The notes under the pieces: generated by a model
The model's input: the letters and a program-made list of their open reading frames with translations, nothing else
Told to the model about the DNA's origin: nothing
Databases searched by the model: none
NCBI RefSeq assembly: GCF_000264995.1
Contig: NW_006767437.1
Coordinates: 640,617-704,616, forward strand
Direction: 5' to 3'
DNA from: Punctularia strigosozonata HHB-11173 SS5
Taxonomy: Eukaryota > Basidiomycota > Agaricomycetes > Corticiales > Punctulariaceae
DNA length: 64,000 bases
Shown: positions 1 through 11,304 of the stretch, piece after piece
How positions within the stretch are numbered: the first letter of the stretch is position 1
Layout: each line of letters begins with the position of its first letter
Translations under genes and position numbers: made by a program

Positions 1-3000
1 TTGTGAATCACGCGAAGTAGGCGCAGGATCTTTGTGTGCGAAGCATCTTCCGGTAATGACGATAGTACTAAATTCGGTGATCGGCTTCTTGCCAAGCCAT
101 CGTCGTTGCGATCTACCGACGCATCATCAAAAATCAGTCAACGAGACAAAGAGCACAACTCACCCTCGAGGTTCGGAGCAGGGCCTGGCACCTTCTTGAA
201 CTTGACAGTATAGATGCCCTGCCAAATCATATTCGGTGGAATGGAAGGTCCCGTCTTTTTGCGCAACTCGTGTTGGTGAATGGCACCATAGATAGTAAGA
301 TCTAAAGGTAACGTCGTATCATCCATGGAGAACTCGAGATGCCAGTCCGTCGGCTTCGCCTTCAATGCTGCGGCGTATGAGGCTTTGCGAGGCTGTGGCG
401 TAACTGTCTCCCTGGGTGTCGCTACCCTAGTGCCGTCAGGCGTCTTTGCTTCCACCCTCGAGCCATCTTCAACGAAATGAGCGACGTGAGTAAAAGGGAC
501 TCGTACGGAGAGGAGAAACCTACCGTCCACCAAGGAAAGTGTAATCGTCTTCTCGTTCATGGAGGTATCCGGGTCCATATCGTCGTCTATGATTTCGTCA
601 TCCACGTCCTCGTCGGGGAATACGTCGTGGTCCTCTTCTCCACCGACCAGGGTTTCACTCGGTGCTGCTTCCGATGCTCCGACAGCGGATACAGTAGTAG
701 ATCCCGCAGGATCTGAAGCGGTAGGCGGCGGTGATGGCCCTGAAATACTGGACACGCTCTCAGCGGATCTGCTTGAAGACGCCTCTGCAATCTTTGGTGT
801 AGAAGCCGAGGAGCCGCTATCAGGTTCCGCGTTGGCGCTAATTCTCTTCGCGCTCAGCCGCTGACTGCGCCTGCGCGCAATAGTCGGCGCGGGCGCCGAA
901 GCAGAGCTGCCTTGTTCATCTGCAGGTCGAGCGCTCAACGAAGGCAGCGATTCCGAGAGAGACGGTCGGGATGATGATGGTCCCGCGCCAAAGCCGCTAG
1001 CCAAAGCCGCTGCCAGCAAACGGGAGTTGCCGGAGAAAAGTCCCGACACACGTGGACGAAGGTAATCGTGCAGAGCCTGGAATGTGGCGATGGCGTGGAT
1101 AGACACGACCATATTGTTCAGGTTGCGCGGAATGTCTGAATCATCCGCGGCAACCAGACGAAGGCGGAGTTGCCGCGCCAACAGGGAGGGGGAGCTCCGC
1201 TTGTTGTCATCGGAACCTTGGCTAACGGTGATGACCTCGTATGATTCCATCCTCGTTAAGCTCTCCTGTAACTTCTTCACCAGAACAGCAAGCGGAGTGA
1301 CATCCTCTTCGGCGTTTCTCACGGTGAACGTCGCGAAGAGCAACTCCTGTCGTCGGGATACACTCACTAATAGATGATAGATGATAAGTAGGGCTTGCGG
1401 CTTGCGGAGGAATCATCTATTACATACCTTGGCGGGTCTCATCAGTTGCAAGATTCAGAAGGCAATCGACCACACCACTCTGCAGCAGCTCGAAGCTAGA
1501 GACTGATGACGATGCGAAGAGACTAGCCAGAGCCTGTAATGCTTCTGCAATCTGCTCCTCCGAGGCATCCACTGGTGATAGGCTCTCCGCGAGACGCTGA
1601 AGTGCCTTCATGGTGCCATCCGCAGCCTTGGTCATATCGTCCGTGAGGAACTTGAAACGGGTCACCCTCGCTCTTAGTGTCACAGCATCCTCGGGGTCGA
1701 GAGTGTTGGACGACGATTTCTTGGAGGATGGCACAACTGGAATGGGAGGAGGCATGGATGCATTGGATGCAAGATCCGAAGGCGGGAGTACCGAAGAAGG
1801 AGCGTCCTTAGCTTCTTTGTCCTTGTCCTTGTCCTTTGATCTGGAAACAAGGAGGTTTCGAGAAGCCAACGCCTCAATCTCGTGGAAGACACCTTCCCGA
1901 TGGAAGGCAGGCTTGTACTCTTCCGGCACCTTCGTCAACAACATCTCCACCAGTTGAAGGGCACCGATAACAAGCGATGGATGATCCTTAGAGGAAAGAA
2001 TTGACGACGCGAAGCTCGCCACAGGAACACACTGATGCCAAATTCAGCATTCAGCCAACATGATAATGAACTTCCTCACCTCGAGAACGCGCCGAAGGCC
2101 GTCGTCATCCTGGAAACTTACAGCCTTGAGAAGCCCTGTTAAGGTTTTAACCCTCACAGGGGTGATCACGCTGGCGGCATAAACGTCCACTAGGATTGGC
2201 ACCATTAGTCGCATAAAGTGGCCGACCAAGTTCGGCTTCGATTTCAGCAGTTCCGTCCTATCGAGCGGGGCAACGGGGCTTGCCACTGCAATCTCGTCGC
2301 TGTTGCTCTGAGAAGGCTCGGAGCTGGGGACGGGGACCACCTCGGTAGCAGGAGGTTCATCAGCGGAGGGTGTTACGGGAGCAGAGCCGCTGATAGGCGT
2401 GTCAATAGCGAGACCAGACACGCTCGCCGCCGCATTGGCAGCTGCTTGACGAGCAGCGGCGCGATCGGCTTTGGCTTTGGCCTTGACCATACGAGAGAGC
2501 GACTTCTCGGTATAGCTCTTGTGGTCGAACACGCCATCTTCGAAGCAAGTCAGTCATATGGCTTTAGCTAAGGACATCGCTTCAACGCACCTTTGGGCAA
2601 AGGCGGCATCAGCTCGGACACGAGACTGAGAGCCTCTTCGATTTGATCCTTTGGCCTATGCGCCAAGTTCTCCATGACGGTCATGTCTGCTAAACCACCT
2701 CCGAGGCCTTGGCCTCCGCTTGCTTCTCCCTGTTCCTCATGGCCCTCACTCGCAGGGGGAAGGACGCCGGTCAAGATCTGGTACAAGGTCGACACGATAT
2801 CTGCCTCGAGCAGGGTGATGGTGATTTTCGGGCTCGCCTTTGCCGATATCGCCAGGGCACGCAACAACAATGTGAAAGTATTTGCGGCAATCAGGGGACT
2901 ACCACCCGCTGGTAGCAGAAGTAAGTTGACCGCTTTGATTAATTCCAGATCGACGAGGTCTTCGAGAAGCTGAGGGTGACTGCGGTGATAGGAATCAATC

Positions 3001-4785
3001 ACGCGTATAACGCACAGACACGCATACTCGACCAATCTCTGGTCAGAGTACGACAGGCAGTTGCGGATGATAGGCCACACGGGCCGGAGCATGGAGACGT
3101 GCTCGGACGAGATGTTGCGGCAACAGTTGGAGGCTGCCTGAAGCGCGGTCCGCTGCACTGCGATGGAGAAGAAATCGAGGTACGAGAGCAGCGCGGCCAA
3201 TCCACCTTCACGCACGATTGCGCTGGGAAACTCCTCCGAAATTTTCTCCAGCGTGCTCAACGTTTGCTCGGCAAGATCGATGTAGGATATTTCGAGAAGT
3301 TTGCTGCAGAGGACGGGGAGCGCGCCGTGGTAGACGATCGTATGCGCTACGCCAGGAAGCGCCTCCATCAGATTCGCCAAGCATCTGCATGCCAGCACTT
3401 GCGCCTCCAAATTCTCGTCACCGCGGAAAGCGCCTCCCGAGCTCATCGCAATGGCAGCGGCTAATTGAGCGTCTTCGTCCTGTTCATCCCCTTCCCCTCC
3501 ATCATCGCCGTCCTCGCCGTCCTCGCCTTCAGCATTCCCACTTCCGCCCAAGATCCTCACCAATTCTCTCACATAACCCTCGACCGGGAAGCTTCCGGCC
3601 AATGTGTCCTCCGTACTCATACTCAACAACTCGCTCAGCTCCTGGAGAGTAATCAGCCGCGTTGTTGGGTCGGCGCTCATCTTAATGTTCCCCAACATGG
3701 ACTTGATCCGAGTTGACATGGAGAGCATGAACGAGCCAAGTCTCCCGTAGTCGCCCAGAATCGCCATTGCAGTGAGATCATCGAATGCAGGGCGTCCGTG
3801 GGCGTGGTCTTGAGGGGACTCTGGGTCGCCATGCTCTTCGCCATCACCTTCTCCATCATCGTCATGATCGTTCTCCTCGTCATCGTTCTCGTTCGGGCGG
3901 TCGTCGGGGTCACGATTGACTTCGGCTTGAGTGCCTTCGGCGTGTTCACCTTCGGCAGCCTCGGCTTTGCGGTCCACATCCATCATCGAGTATGTATCAT
4001 CATCTTCGGTGCGCGAGGAGCTGGAACCAGATATCTTGCTCTTCAAGGCAGCTTTGCCCTTGGGGGGCGAGGTTCTGAAGGTGGCGTGAACGTGCGAACA
4101 CATGGGTAAAAATACGATCTGCCATACCTGGTTTTGCGAGGCATGTCGGCGGACGGTACGGTGGCAGTGCTAGTATCGATTCTGGATCGGAGAGAGTAAG
4201 CGGCGGCGGTCTTTGTGCGTTTGACGGGTGCAGAGATGGAGGACGAGCCAGCTGGGTGGGCGTCTTCGTCTTCGGAGATGCTGTCAGGAGCAGCGCGCTT
4301 CTTCCCCTTGGTGTCTCGCGAGGGTTCCTGGATGGAGATTCCGGCGGTCACTGGGTAAGTGGCACGACGCGACCTATGGACATCACTCGGTTTAGTAGAT
4401 GTAGCGGGAATGTATGCGCAGCCAACACGCACTTCTTGCTCGGTCTGGAGGCAATATCCTCGCCGGATCCCGTATCCTTCTCTTTGCCTTTTCCTTTAGC
4501 TGAGATTTGATCGCGGGGACGCTTGGCTTTGGATGCCTGGACTGTAGAACGGGTGATGCGTTGAGAGATGCTGCCGGTGCTATCGACGGCGGTGATGCTG
4601 GATAAGTCGGACGACTCGCGAGCGGTAGTAAGCCTCTCTTTCTCCTTGGCTGCTCGGACGCGGGCGCTGGATCGAGTGGCTCGGGATTCGGGCTGAGCGG
4701 TGGTGCTGGTGCTGTGGGCGTTGGTGCTGGAACTCGAGCTTGCTTGGGCGGTAGCTTCTTCTTGCTGTGCGATCCGTAAGTCCAT
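1..4785 (-). CDS. ufd4: HECT-type E3 ubiquitin ligase, Ufd4/TRIP12 family (N-terminal part, 3' end beyond window)
   Basis: Minus-strand spliced gene starting at the ATG at 4783-4785 and running off the left edge. Family role: E3 ligase of the ubiquitin-fusion and N-degron pathways, nuclear and cytosolic. Visible order: a basic Ser/Thr-rich leader with KR-rich NLS-like patches (4785-4050); an acidic Asp/Glu-rich stretch; then armadillo-like helical repeats from about 3780 to 1420 (segments such as GRLGSFMLSMSTRIKSMLG and LSTLEKISEEFPSAI). A Ser/Pro-rich region and an acidic patch follow (about 1000-600), then a block resembling the WWE-to-HECT linker of TRIP12. Introns I can place are 4374-4432 and 113-163; the last visible exon (1-112) reads HTKILRLLRVIHN. 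The catalytic HECT domain lies outside the window, so activity cannot be judged. It is divergent from pso2, with 208 bp between the starts. Confidence 0.88.
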
Positions 4786-4993
4786 TTAGTGGAGTCAAAT
4801 GCCCTGCGCCATCTATCCGGCCTTCGCTGTGTGCAGAGAAAAGAAATGATCGCCGCAGTGGACGATGTAGTCAGAGGGCAGGGTGTTCGGACGGGTGGAC
4901 GCACGCGATCCCGATACAGTAAGCGTGACCAACGGAGTGAAGCCCCTATCCAACGGGGCTTTCTCTTTCTTTCTGTTATCTTTCCACAAACTC
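4786..4993. promoter_or_regulatory. Divergent promoter, ufd4 / pso2
   Basis: 208 bp separate the start of the minus-strand HECT ligase from the ATG of the plus-strand nuclease. No clear TATA box is visible. The shared upstream region is inferred only from the head-to-head layout. Confidence 0.4.
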
Positions 4994-7736
4994 ATGGCAA
5001 AGAAACGAAAGGACTCGGCTCAGGCATCCACATTGCATGACTTCTTTGCTAAGCCAGGGCCGGCCAGACCGCACAAGAGAACAAAGGCAACACCGGCAAA
5101 GGAAGTTATCCAGGATGTGATCATACTTGACTCGGACGAGGAACAACCACTTGGGCGTGGCCCAGCCAACGTGAAGTCCGAGGACTCTGGCGTCGATTGT
5201 CTGGGGCTCTCTGAAGATCCTTCTAGAAACTATTTGGAGACCGCTCTACATCACCCACTCGCGAGCACTTCGTCGAGTTCATTAGACGCGACACCCCCAG
5301 GCCAAGTGGACTACGATTTTGGCAAGCCGTATTTGCTGCGATCTCCGAGTCCGTGTCCCAACGACGTGCCATCATCAATATCAATAGTGGCTTCGACGCC
5401 ATGCCCCCCTGCTGTTGTTGAGCCGTGCATGCTAGAGGTAGACTGCACCCCCGCACCAGACGTGTCCGAGCCTCAACTGGTATCCGTCCATGGGCCGATA
5501 TCAGACTTCATAGATCTAACAAGTCTAGAAGAAAACGAGTGGGGAATGGGTGACGACGAGATGGTGGACATCGACCTGAGTGGTGATCAGGACATGGAAG
5601 AGGACGATGACGAGCTCCCAGACGTTCTCCCCACGAATGATCCTGAAGAACCCGCTCAAGGACAGTCGCCAAGCTGTGCTCGAGATTGCCCTGATGAATG
5701 TCCCATTTGTTGCCTATCGTTCGTTGGTATGTCCTCGGAAGTGCGTCTCATCCACCCCGTATTTACCGAACATAAAATGCTGAGAGAGCTCCAGGATTCA
5801 CGGACACATGTCAGCGCCTGTATAGACGATCTATCGACACCTACACCTACCCCTCCTCACACGACATCGTTACCGCCTACGCGCCGTTCCTCGTCGCCGA
5901 GACCTCTCCGGCCATTATCTGCTCTGCAGAAACCTTTGTTTCCGACCTTCTCTCCAAACAACAAAGGTGCCCCAGATCGAAAAGGGAAGGGAAGGGCGAA
6001 GAGCACACCAGACGATAACGTCTTTTCTATGCTTATGTCATCCCACAAGGAGAACGAAGCTTGGAAAGAGGCCACCATTGCCGAAGACCGCAATTTTAGG
6101 CCGACCAAGGCGAACGGTGGGCGGCGAAAAGCCCCGTTCTATAAGGTAATGCAGGGCATGCCGATTGCCGTGGACGCATTCCGGTATGGTTCTATACCGG
6201 GCGTCACCGCCTATTTCTTGACGTGAGTCGCCAACCTATTCAGGGTCTCATCATATTCCTGACATTATCTCCCTCTCTTCGCTCAGCCATGCGCATTCGG
6301 ATCACTACACGAACTTATCCTCTTCATGGCGCTCTGGGCCAATCTACTGCTCGGAGTGTACCGGCAAACTGATCATCCATATGCTCGGTGTTGACCGCAA
6401 ATGGGTACACTTCCTGCCTTTTGACCAAGAGACCACTATCCCCAACACAGGAGGGGTGAAGGTGACATTGCTCGATGCGAATCACTGTATGCTTGTTCCG
6501 TGGGGCCTCGGTACAAACGAGTGTCATTGACGAATGGCTTACAGGTCCTGGATCGTGCTTATTCCTCTTTGAAGGACCGCAGACCGTAAACGCTGGCGAT
6601 AGTAACTACAATTCGCCCTTCGTACCCTCAAATTCGACATTCAAGGCCACCAAACAAGCGCGCATGTTCAGGTACCTTCACTGTGGTGATTTCCGTGCCT
6701 CACCTAGGCATGTGAACCATCCCGCCGTGAAGGGAAAGAAGATTGATGTCGTCTATCTGGATACAACCTACTTGGATCTCAAGGTGGGCTATATTTCCTG
6801 AGACGCGCCTTTACGAGTCATGTGTCGCACGTGTACTGACGGGGCTGTTCAGTATTGTTTCCCCCCGCAGAAGCTTGTGATCGACGCGTGTGCTGAGCTT
6901 GCAAGGCGGAAGGTCTTCGGAGAACCAGATCAGTCCACGTCCGAAAAGTTCAAAGCTGGGTTGGGGATGGTGACGAGCTGGGTCACCGTCCAACCTAAGA
7001 GGGAGAACGACGGCACACATGTTCCGAAGGCGGGGGAAAACCGCATCCTCGTCATCGTAGGGTTAGTCACATTTTGCTCCCGTTGGTAGATGCTTATCGT
7101 CTTGTACCTATCTCCAGGACATATTCGATAGGCAAGGAACGGGTGGTCAAAGCGATCGCGAAGGCCCTCTCATCAAAGGTATATTGCGACGCCCGGAAGG
7201 CCGCTATCCTGCGATGTCAGGCCGACTCGGAACTTGAATCGCTCCTGACCAAGGATCCGCTCGACGCCACGGTCCATCTCGTGCCCTTGGGCATGGTCAG
7301 CAGCGACAGACTGAAGGACTATGTCGCGCGCTGGAAGGGTGCGTTCTCCCGTGCGATCGCGTTCAGGCCAACGGGCTGGACGTTCACCGCACCCGCCGGC
7401 ACGGACCTTGCACCGCCAATCCCTACCGTCATATCCCGCTCGCAGTCACGGACCTTCGACTACACGCACTTCCGGCCCATGCGTAATTCCACGCCCACCC
7501 TTCAGCTATACGGCGTGCCGTACTCGGAACACTCGTCGTTCTTTGAGCTCACCTGCTTCGCGCTGTCAGTGGACTGGGGAAGGATCATCGCGACCGTGAA
7601 TGTGGGGAGCGAGTCCAGCCGGAAGAAGATGGGCGTGTGGTTCGAGCGGTGGGATGCGGAGAGGAAAAAGAGGGCGAAAGAGGTATCGGGAGCTAGGCTT
7701 GCTGGCGTGGAGCCGAGGGACGACGCCTACTGGTGA
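4994..7736 (+). CDS. pso2: DNA interstrand-crosslink repair nuclease Pso2/Snm1 (metallo-beta-lactamase, DRMBL)
   Basis: 5'-exonuclease of the SNM1/PSO2 family, acting in nuclear repair of interstrand crosslinks. The ATG at 4994 opens MAKKRKDSAQ followed by STLHDFFAKP, a PIP-box-like leader; the frame is open further upstream but has no ATG there. Next comes a low-complexity acidic region, then a UBZ4-like zinc finger split by an intron (CPICC at about 5700, HVSAC at about 5810). The metallo-beta-lactamase core starts near 6150 (IPGVTAYFLT), and the metal motif HAHSDH follows an intron at about 6290. DANHC/PGSC spans the intron at about 6487-6543. LHCGDF (about 6690) and YLDTTY (about 6760) follow. 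The DRMBL C-terminus contains VPYSEHSSF (about 7530) and ends at TGA 7736. Introns are about 50-60 nt. All expected catalytic motifs are present. Confidence 0.93.
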
Positions 7737-8186
7737 TCGTTTCGCCCTGGTCGAACCTCGTGTAAGGCGCACAGCAGTGGCTATCTTTGCATATTTATGG
7801 CTCATATATAACTCGCATAAGCATCGCTCGTTTAAGTACGCAGACAAAGGTCCAGATATCGACGTACATAGCTTTGGTTCTTCTTTTACGATTTGTCATA
7901 AGTTACCTTTGCTACACATACTTGAAGGTAACGCTCAAGCTCAGAACTGATAAGATCGGTTTTAGTCGGATATAAATCCCGAAACCAGGGCGGTCGCGCC
8001 GGGCCGGTAGCTGGCATCGGCATACCGCATTCCTGCTTTTCTTCACTCGACCTCGCGATATACGGGATTGACGCGGTCCGGCGGCTGGCTTCGTTCGTTG
8101 GGACTCATATACGCTACTACCCAGCGCTTGGTCGACATTCACCGCACTGGTTCTTCGACAGTCATACCTTGCTTGGGAGAACACGG
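7737..8186. other. Intergenic, pso2 3' flank and idp1 promoter
   Basis: About 450 bp. The first part is AT-richer 3' flank of pso2 and the remainder is the idp1 upstream region. I see no coding exon, RNA gene or repeat. Confidence 0.5.
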
Positions 8187-10146
8187 ATGCTCCGTACTAT
8201 TGCTACTCGCCTTCCGCTTCAGCGGGCATCCGCGTTGCGTTCACATGTCTGGCGTCCGGCGAGAGGATTTGCCACGAGCATGGCTACAAGGTCGGGTGAG
8301 TTTCCACCACCTTCAATCAGCAATCATGCACTCCACTATCACACCCGCCTCCCTCTCCACGCATTCACGCATATTATCCCACATATATACCCAGCGGAGA
8401 CTTCTATCGCCCCGACTTGACCTCTCATAAACAGTGCCCAGCTTATAATGAATCTCGCAGATAACAAGATCGTCGTTGCTAACCCGGTGGTGGAGCTGGA
8501 CGGCGATGAGATGACGAGGATCATCTGGAAGAAGATCCGAGAAGAGGTGGGCCTCGTTAGGGCAGCACCTCCCATTGATTTCATGCTCAATAGCCTTCAT
8601 ACAGCTCATCCTCCCTTTCCTCAAGTTAGACATCAAGTATTACGACCTTGGTCTAGAATACCGTGATCAGGTGCGTCGCAATCCGGTGAAATGCTTACAC
8701 AACGGAATAACCATGTCAATTCGCAGACAGATGATCAGGTTACTGTAGAGGCGGCCGAGGCTATCCTCAAGTACAGCGTGGGGATTAAATGCGCTACCAT
8801 CACACCCGACGAAGCGCGCGTGAAGGAGTTCAATCTTAAGCACATGTGGAAAAGCCCGAACGGCACCGTATGTGATAGTCTATATGCTTGCATGCTGCAA
8901 CCCTGTTTACCTGGAACAAAAAGATCCGAAACATCCTTGGAGGAACCGTTTTCCGCGAGCCCATCATATTGGAGCGCATACCAAAACCCATTCCTGGCTG
9001 GGTGAAGCCAATCGTTATAGGGCGCCATGCATTCGGGGACCAGGTTTGCAGATCAGTCATCACCGATGGATGGATATGGTATCTGACGCAGCGCGCTCAC
9101 GCTTACAGTATCGGTCAACTGACTTCATCGCGCCCGGTCCTGGCAAGCTCCAGCTCGTGTTCACACCACAAGACGGGTCCGCACCCACTACCCTCGATGT
9201 GTACGATTTCAAGGGCAAAGGGGTGGCTATGAGCATGTACAACACAGATGACTCGATCACCGGTTTTGCGCACTCGAGCTTCAAGATGGCTCTTGCCAAA
9301 GGCATGCCACTCGTGTGTCCCCTCCGCTATTGCATGCACGTATGGACTGACGAAGGGATGTATCGTAGTTCATGTCCACCAAGAACACCATCCTGAAGAA
9401 ATATGATGGTCGATTCAAGGACATCTTCCAGGACATCTACGAATCTGAGTACAAGACCCAGTTCGAGCAGAAGGGCCTTTATTATGAACATCGTCTCATC
9501 GATGATATGGTGGCCCAGGCCATCAAGAGCTCAGGAGGGTCAGTTTCCCCTCCTTTGGGCTTGAAACACGCTCTCACATTCTTCACCAGCTTCGTGTGGG
9601 CCTGCAAGAATTACGATGGCGATGTGCAGTCCGATATTCTAGCCCAAGGCTTCGGCAGTCTCGGTATGATGACGAGCGAACTCATCACCCCTGATGGTAA
9701 CGTCATCGAGAGTGAAGCTGCTCACGGTGAGCGCTGTTATTCTCTGCTTGCCAAAGCAGAATTTTGGGCTTATATCGGTGTTCCAAGGGACTGTCACGCG
9801 TCATTATCGTGAGTATCAGAAAGGAAACGAAACTTCGACCAACCCTGTAGCATCCATCTTCGCCTGGACGCGAGGCCTGCTTCACCGGGCGAAGCTTGAC
9901 GGGAACGATGCCCTTAGGGATTTCTGTCACGATTTGGAGGCTGCCTGTATAGAGGTGATTGATCAAGATGGAATCATGACCAAGGATCTCGCGCTGGCCA
10001 TCCACGGTAAGAACATGAAGCGCGAACACTGGGTTGTCACGAACGTGTATATGGATGCTGTTACCGTGGGTGTTTTCAAGGAACTCATTCATGCAGTGAC
10101 TGATAGTGCTGGTGTAGGACAAACTGAAGAGCAAGCTGGCTGCTAG
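8187..10146 (+). CDS. idp1: NADP-dependent isocitrate dehydrogenase, mitochondrial
   Basis: Converts isocitrate plus NADP+ to 2-oxoglutarate, CO2 and NADPH. The ATG at 8187 opens an Arg/Ser/Ala-rich, acid-free leader ([20 protein letters not shown]) ending near [11 protein letters not shown], a mitochondrial presequence. The internal Met could give a cytosolic form. After the first intron come the eukaryotic NADP-IDH signatures [16 protein letters not shown] (about 8480), [19 protein letters not shown] across an intron, [14 protein letters not shown] across another, and [20 protein letters not shown] (about 9605). [19 protein letters not shown] spans the intron at about 9727-9785. There are about nine exons. 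The end, EEQAGC, has no peroxisomal SKL signal. Length is close to the family norm of about 430-450 aa. Confidence 0.96.
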
Positions 10147-11304
10147 GAGTGCAAAACTCTGACTCGAGGTCTCAGCATGATACAATTGTGTCGTAATTGC
10201 AACAGAAGGTGCATCGCAGTGGAACACTTTGTCGACTATAAGTATATAGCCATCTCGCACTGGTGTTTTGTCCATCGAGCTACCGATGATCTCGCCGCAA
10301 CATGATGCCATTGAATCGAGTTACCTAGTCCAGGTCGATGAGGAGCGAAAAGAAGGTAGAGTCCTCCCCTAATCACTTCGGCAGATGTTCGCAATACTGC
10401 AATACTGCGCGCGCAGACTCGGCTGGCGGATCGGATGAATCTCAGGAACATCGTGACTGGCCTCGTGCACGACAAATCTCGCAGAGGGGTGTCATGTATA
10501 ACTTCGCTCGTGTAGTTATAAGGGGAGACCACGGGACATGAGAATGTTTGTGTGCGTTCGAGCGAAATATAAACCGGATGCCGGTTTTCAGCACCGGTCA
10601 AGCAAGCACGAACCAGACATAGCTTTATATGATGACGCCGATTCATAGCGGTAACGAATCGTGGGCGCCAATGGCAGTGAGGTTCAGCATTAGCACGCAG
10701 CGTAGGTCCGTGCCGTCATGGTAGTTTTTCAACCAAGCGAAGCGTACGGAGAAGAAGTCACGTATGACAGAGATGAGACATGATCGCATCCCCATCGGGA
10801 GCCTCTTAGTATTACGAGGGCGCAAGTCCGCTGCGCAGTCGATAAACCATGAGACGGTCCGCAGTCGCCACAGTCAGAGGCGGCGAGCCATAAGTCCTGC
10901 GCGCAGCACTCGCGGCACAAAGCATGTTCTTCAGTGCTCTTTCGTTGCCTCGGATAGCGGAGGACGTGGTGCTGGAGGAGGAGGGCACCGGCGTGCTCAG
11001 CGTTCGGACAGAGGACCAGGTAGAGCACGCCGTGGCTCCGGTTCGACTTGCGCCGAGCCTGCAACAGACGGTGGCGATTTCGTCCTACGGCCAGTCCACG
11101 CAAAGTAATCCCTGGATCTTCGACGCATTCAACGCCTTTTCGAGTTGGACGGGGGCCAGAGGAATATCGACCGGAGGTGGACATGGCGGTTCACATTCAG
11201 GCTATAAAATTAGTCACGTTCACACCCCTCATCGTGCGCGCTCTCTCCAGTCCAGTGCGCAGCAGGCCTGTTCATGACCCTCCTCCGGCGCAGGCTGCGC
11301 GGTC
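10147..11304. other. Intergenic region between idp1 and the PB1/ZZ gene
   Basis: About 1.16 kb. Short frames occur on both strands (for example minus 10729-11184 and plus 10924-11277), but none has a recognisable motif or a clean splice continuation into the PB1 gene. I treat them as chance. The last few hundred bases presumably carry the promoter and 5'UTR of the next gene. Confidence 0.4.

Noticed and set aside
4348-4904. Alternative minus-strand frames overlapping the first HECT-ligase exon
   Set aside because: Only the frame starting at 4785 splices in phase (4433 to 4373) into the next exon.
10729-11277. Possible small gene between idp1 and the PB1/ZZ gene
   Set aside because: Competing frames on both strands, none with a motif; the PB1 gene has a good ATG of its own at 11305.
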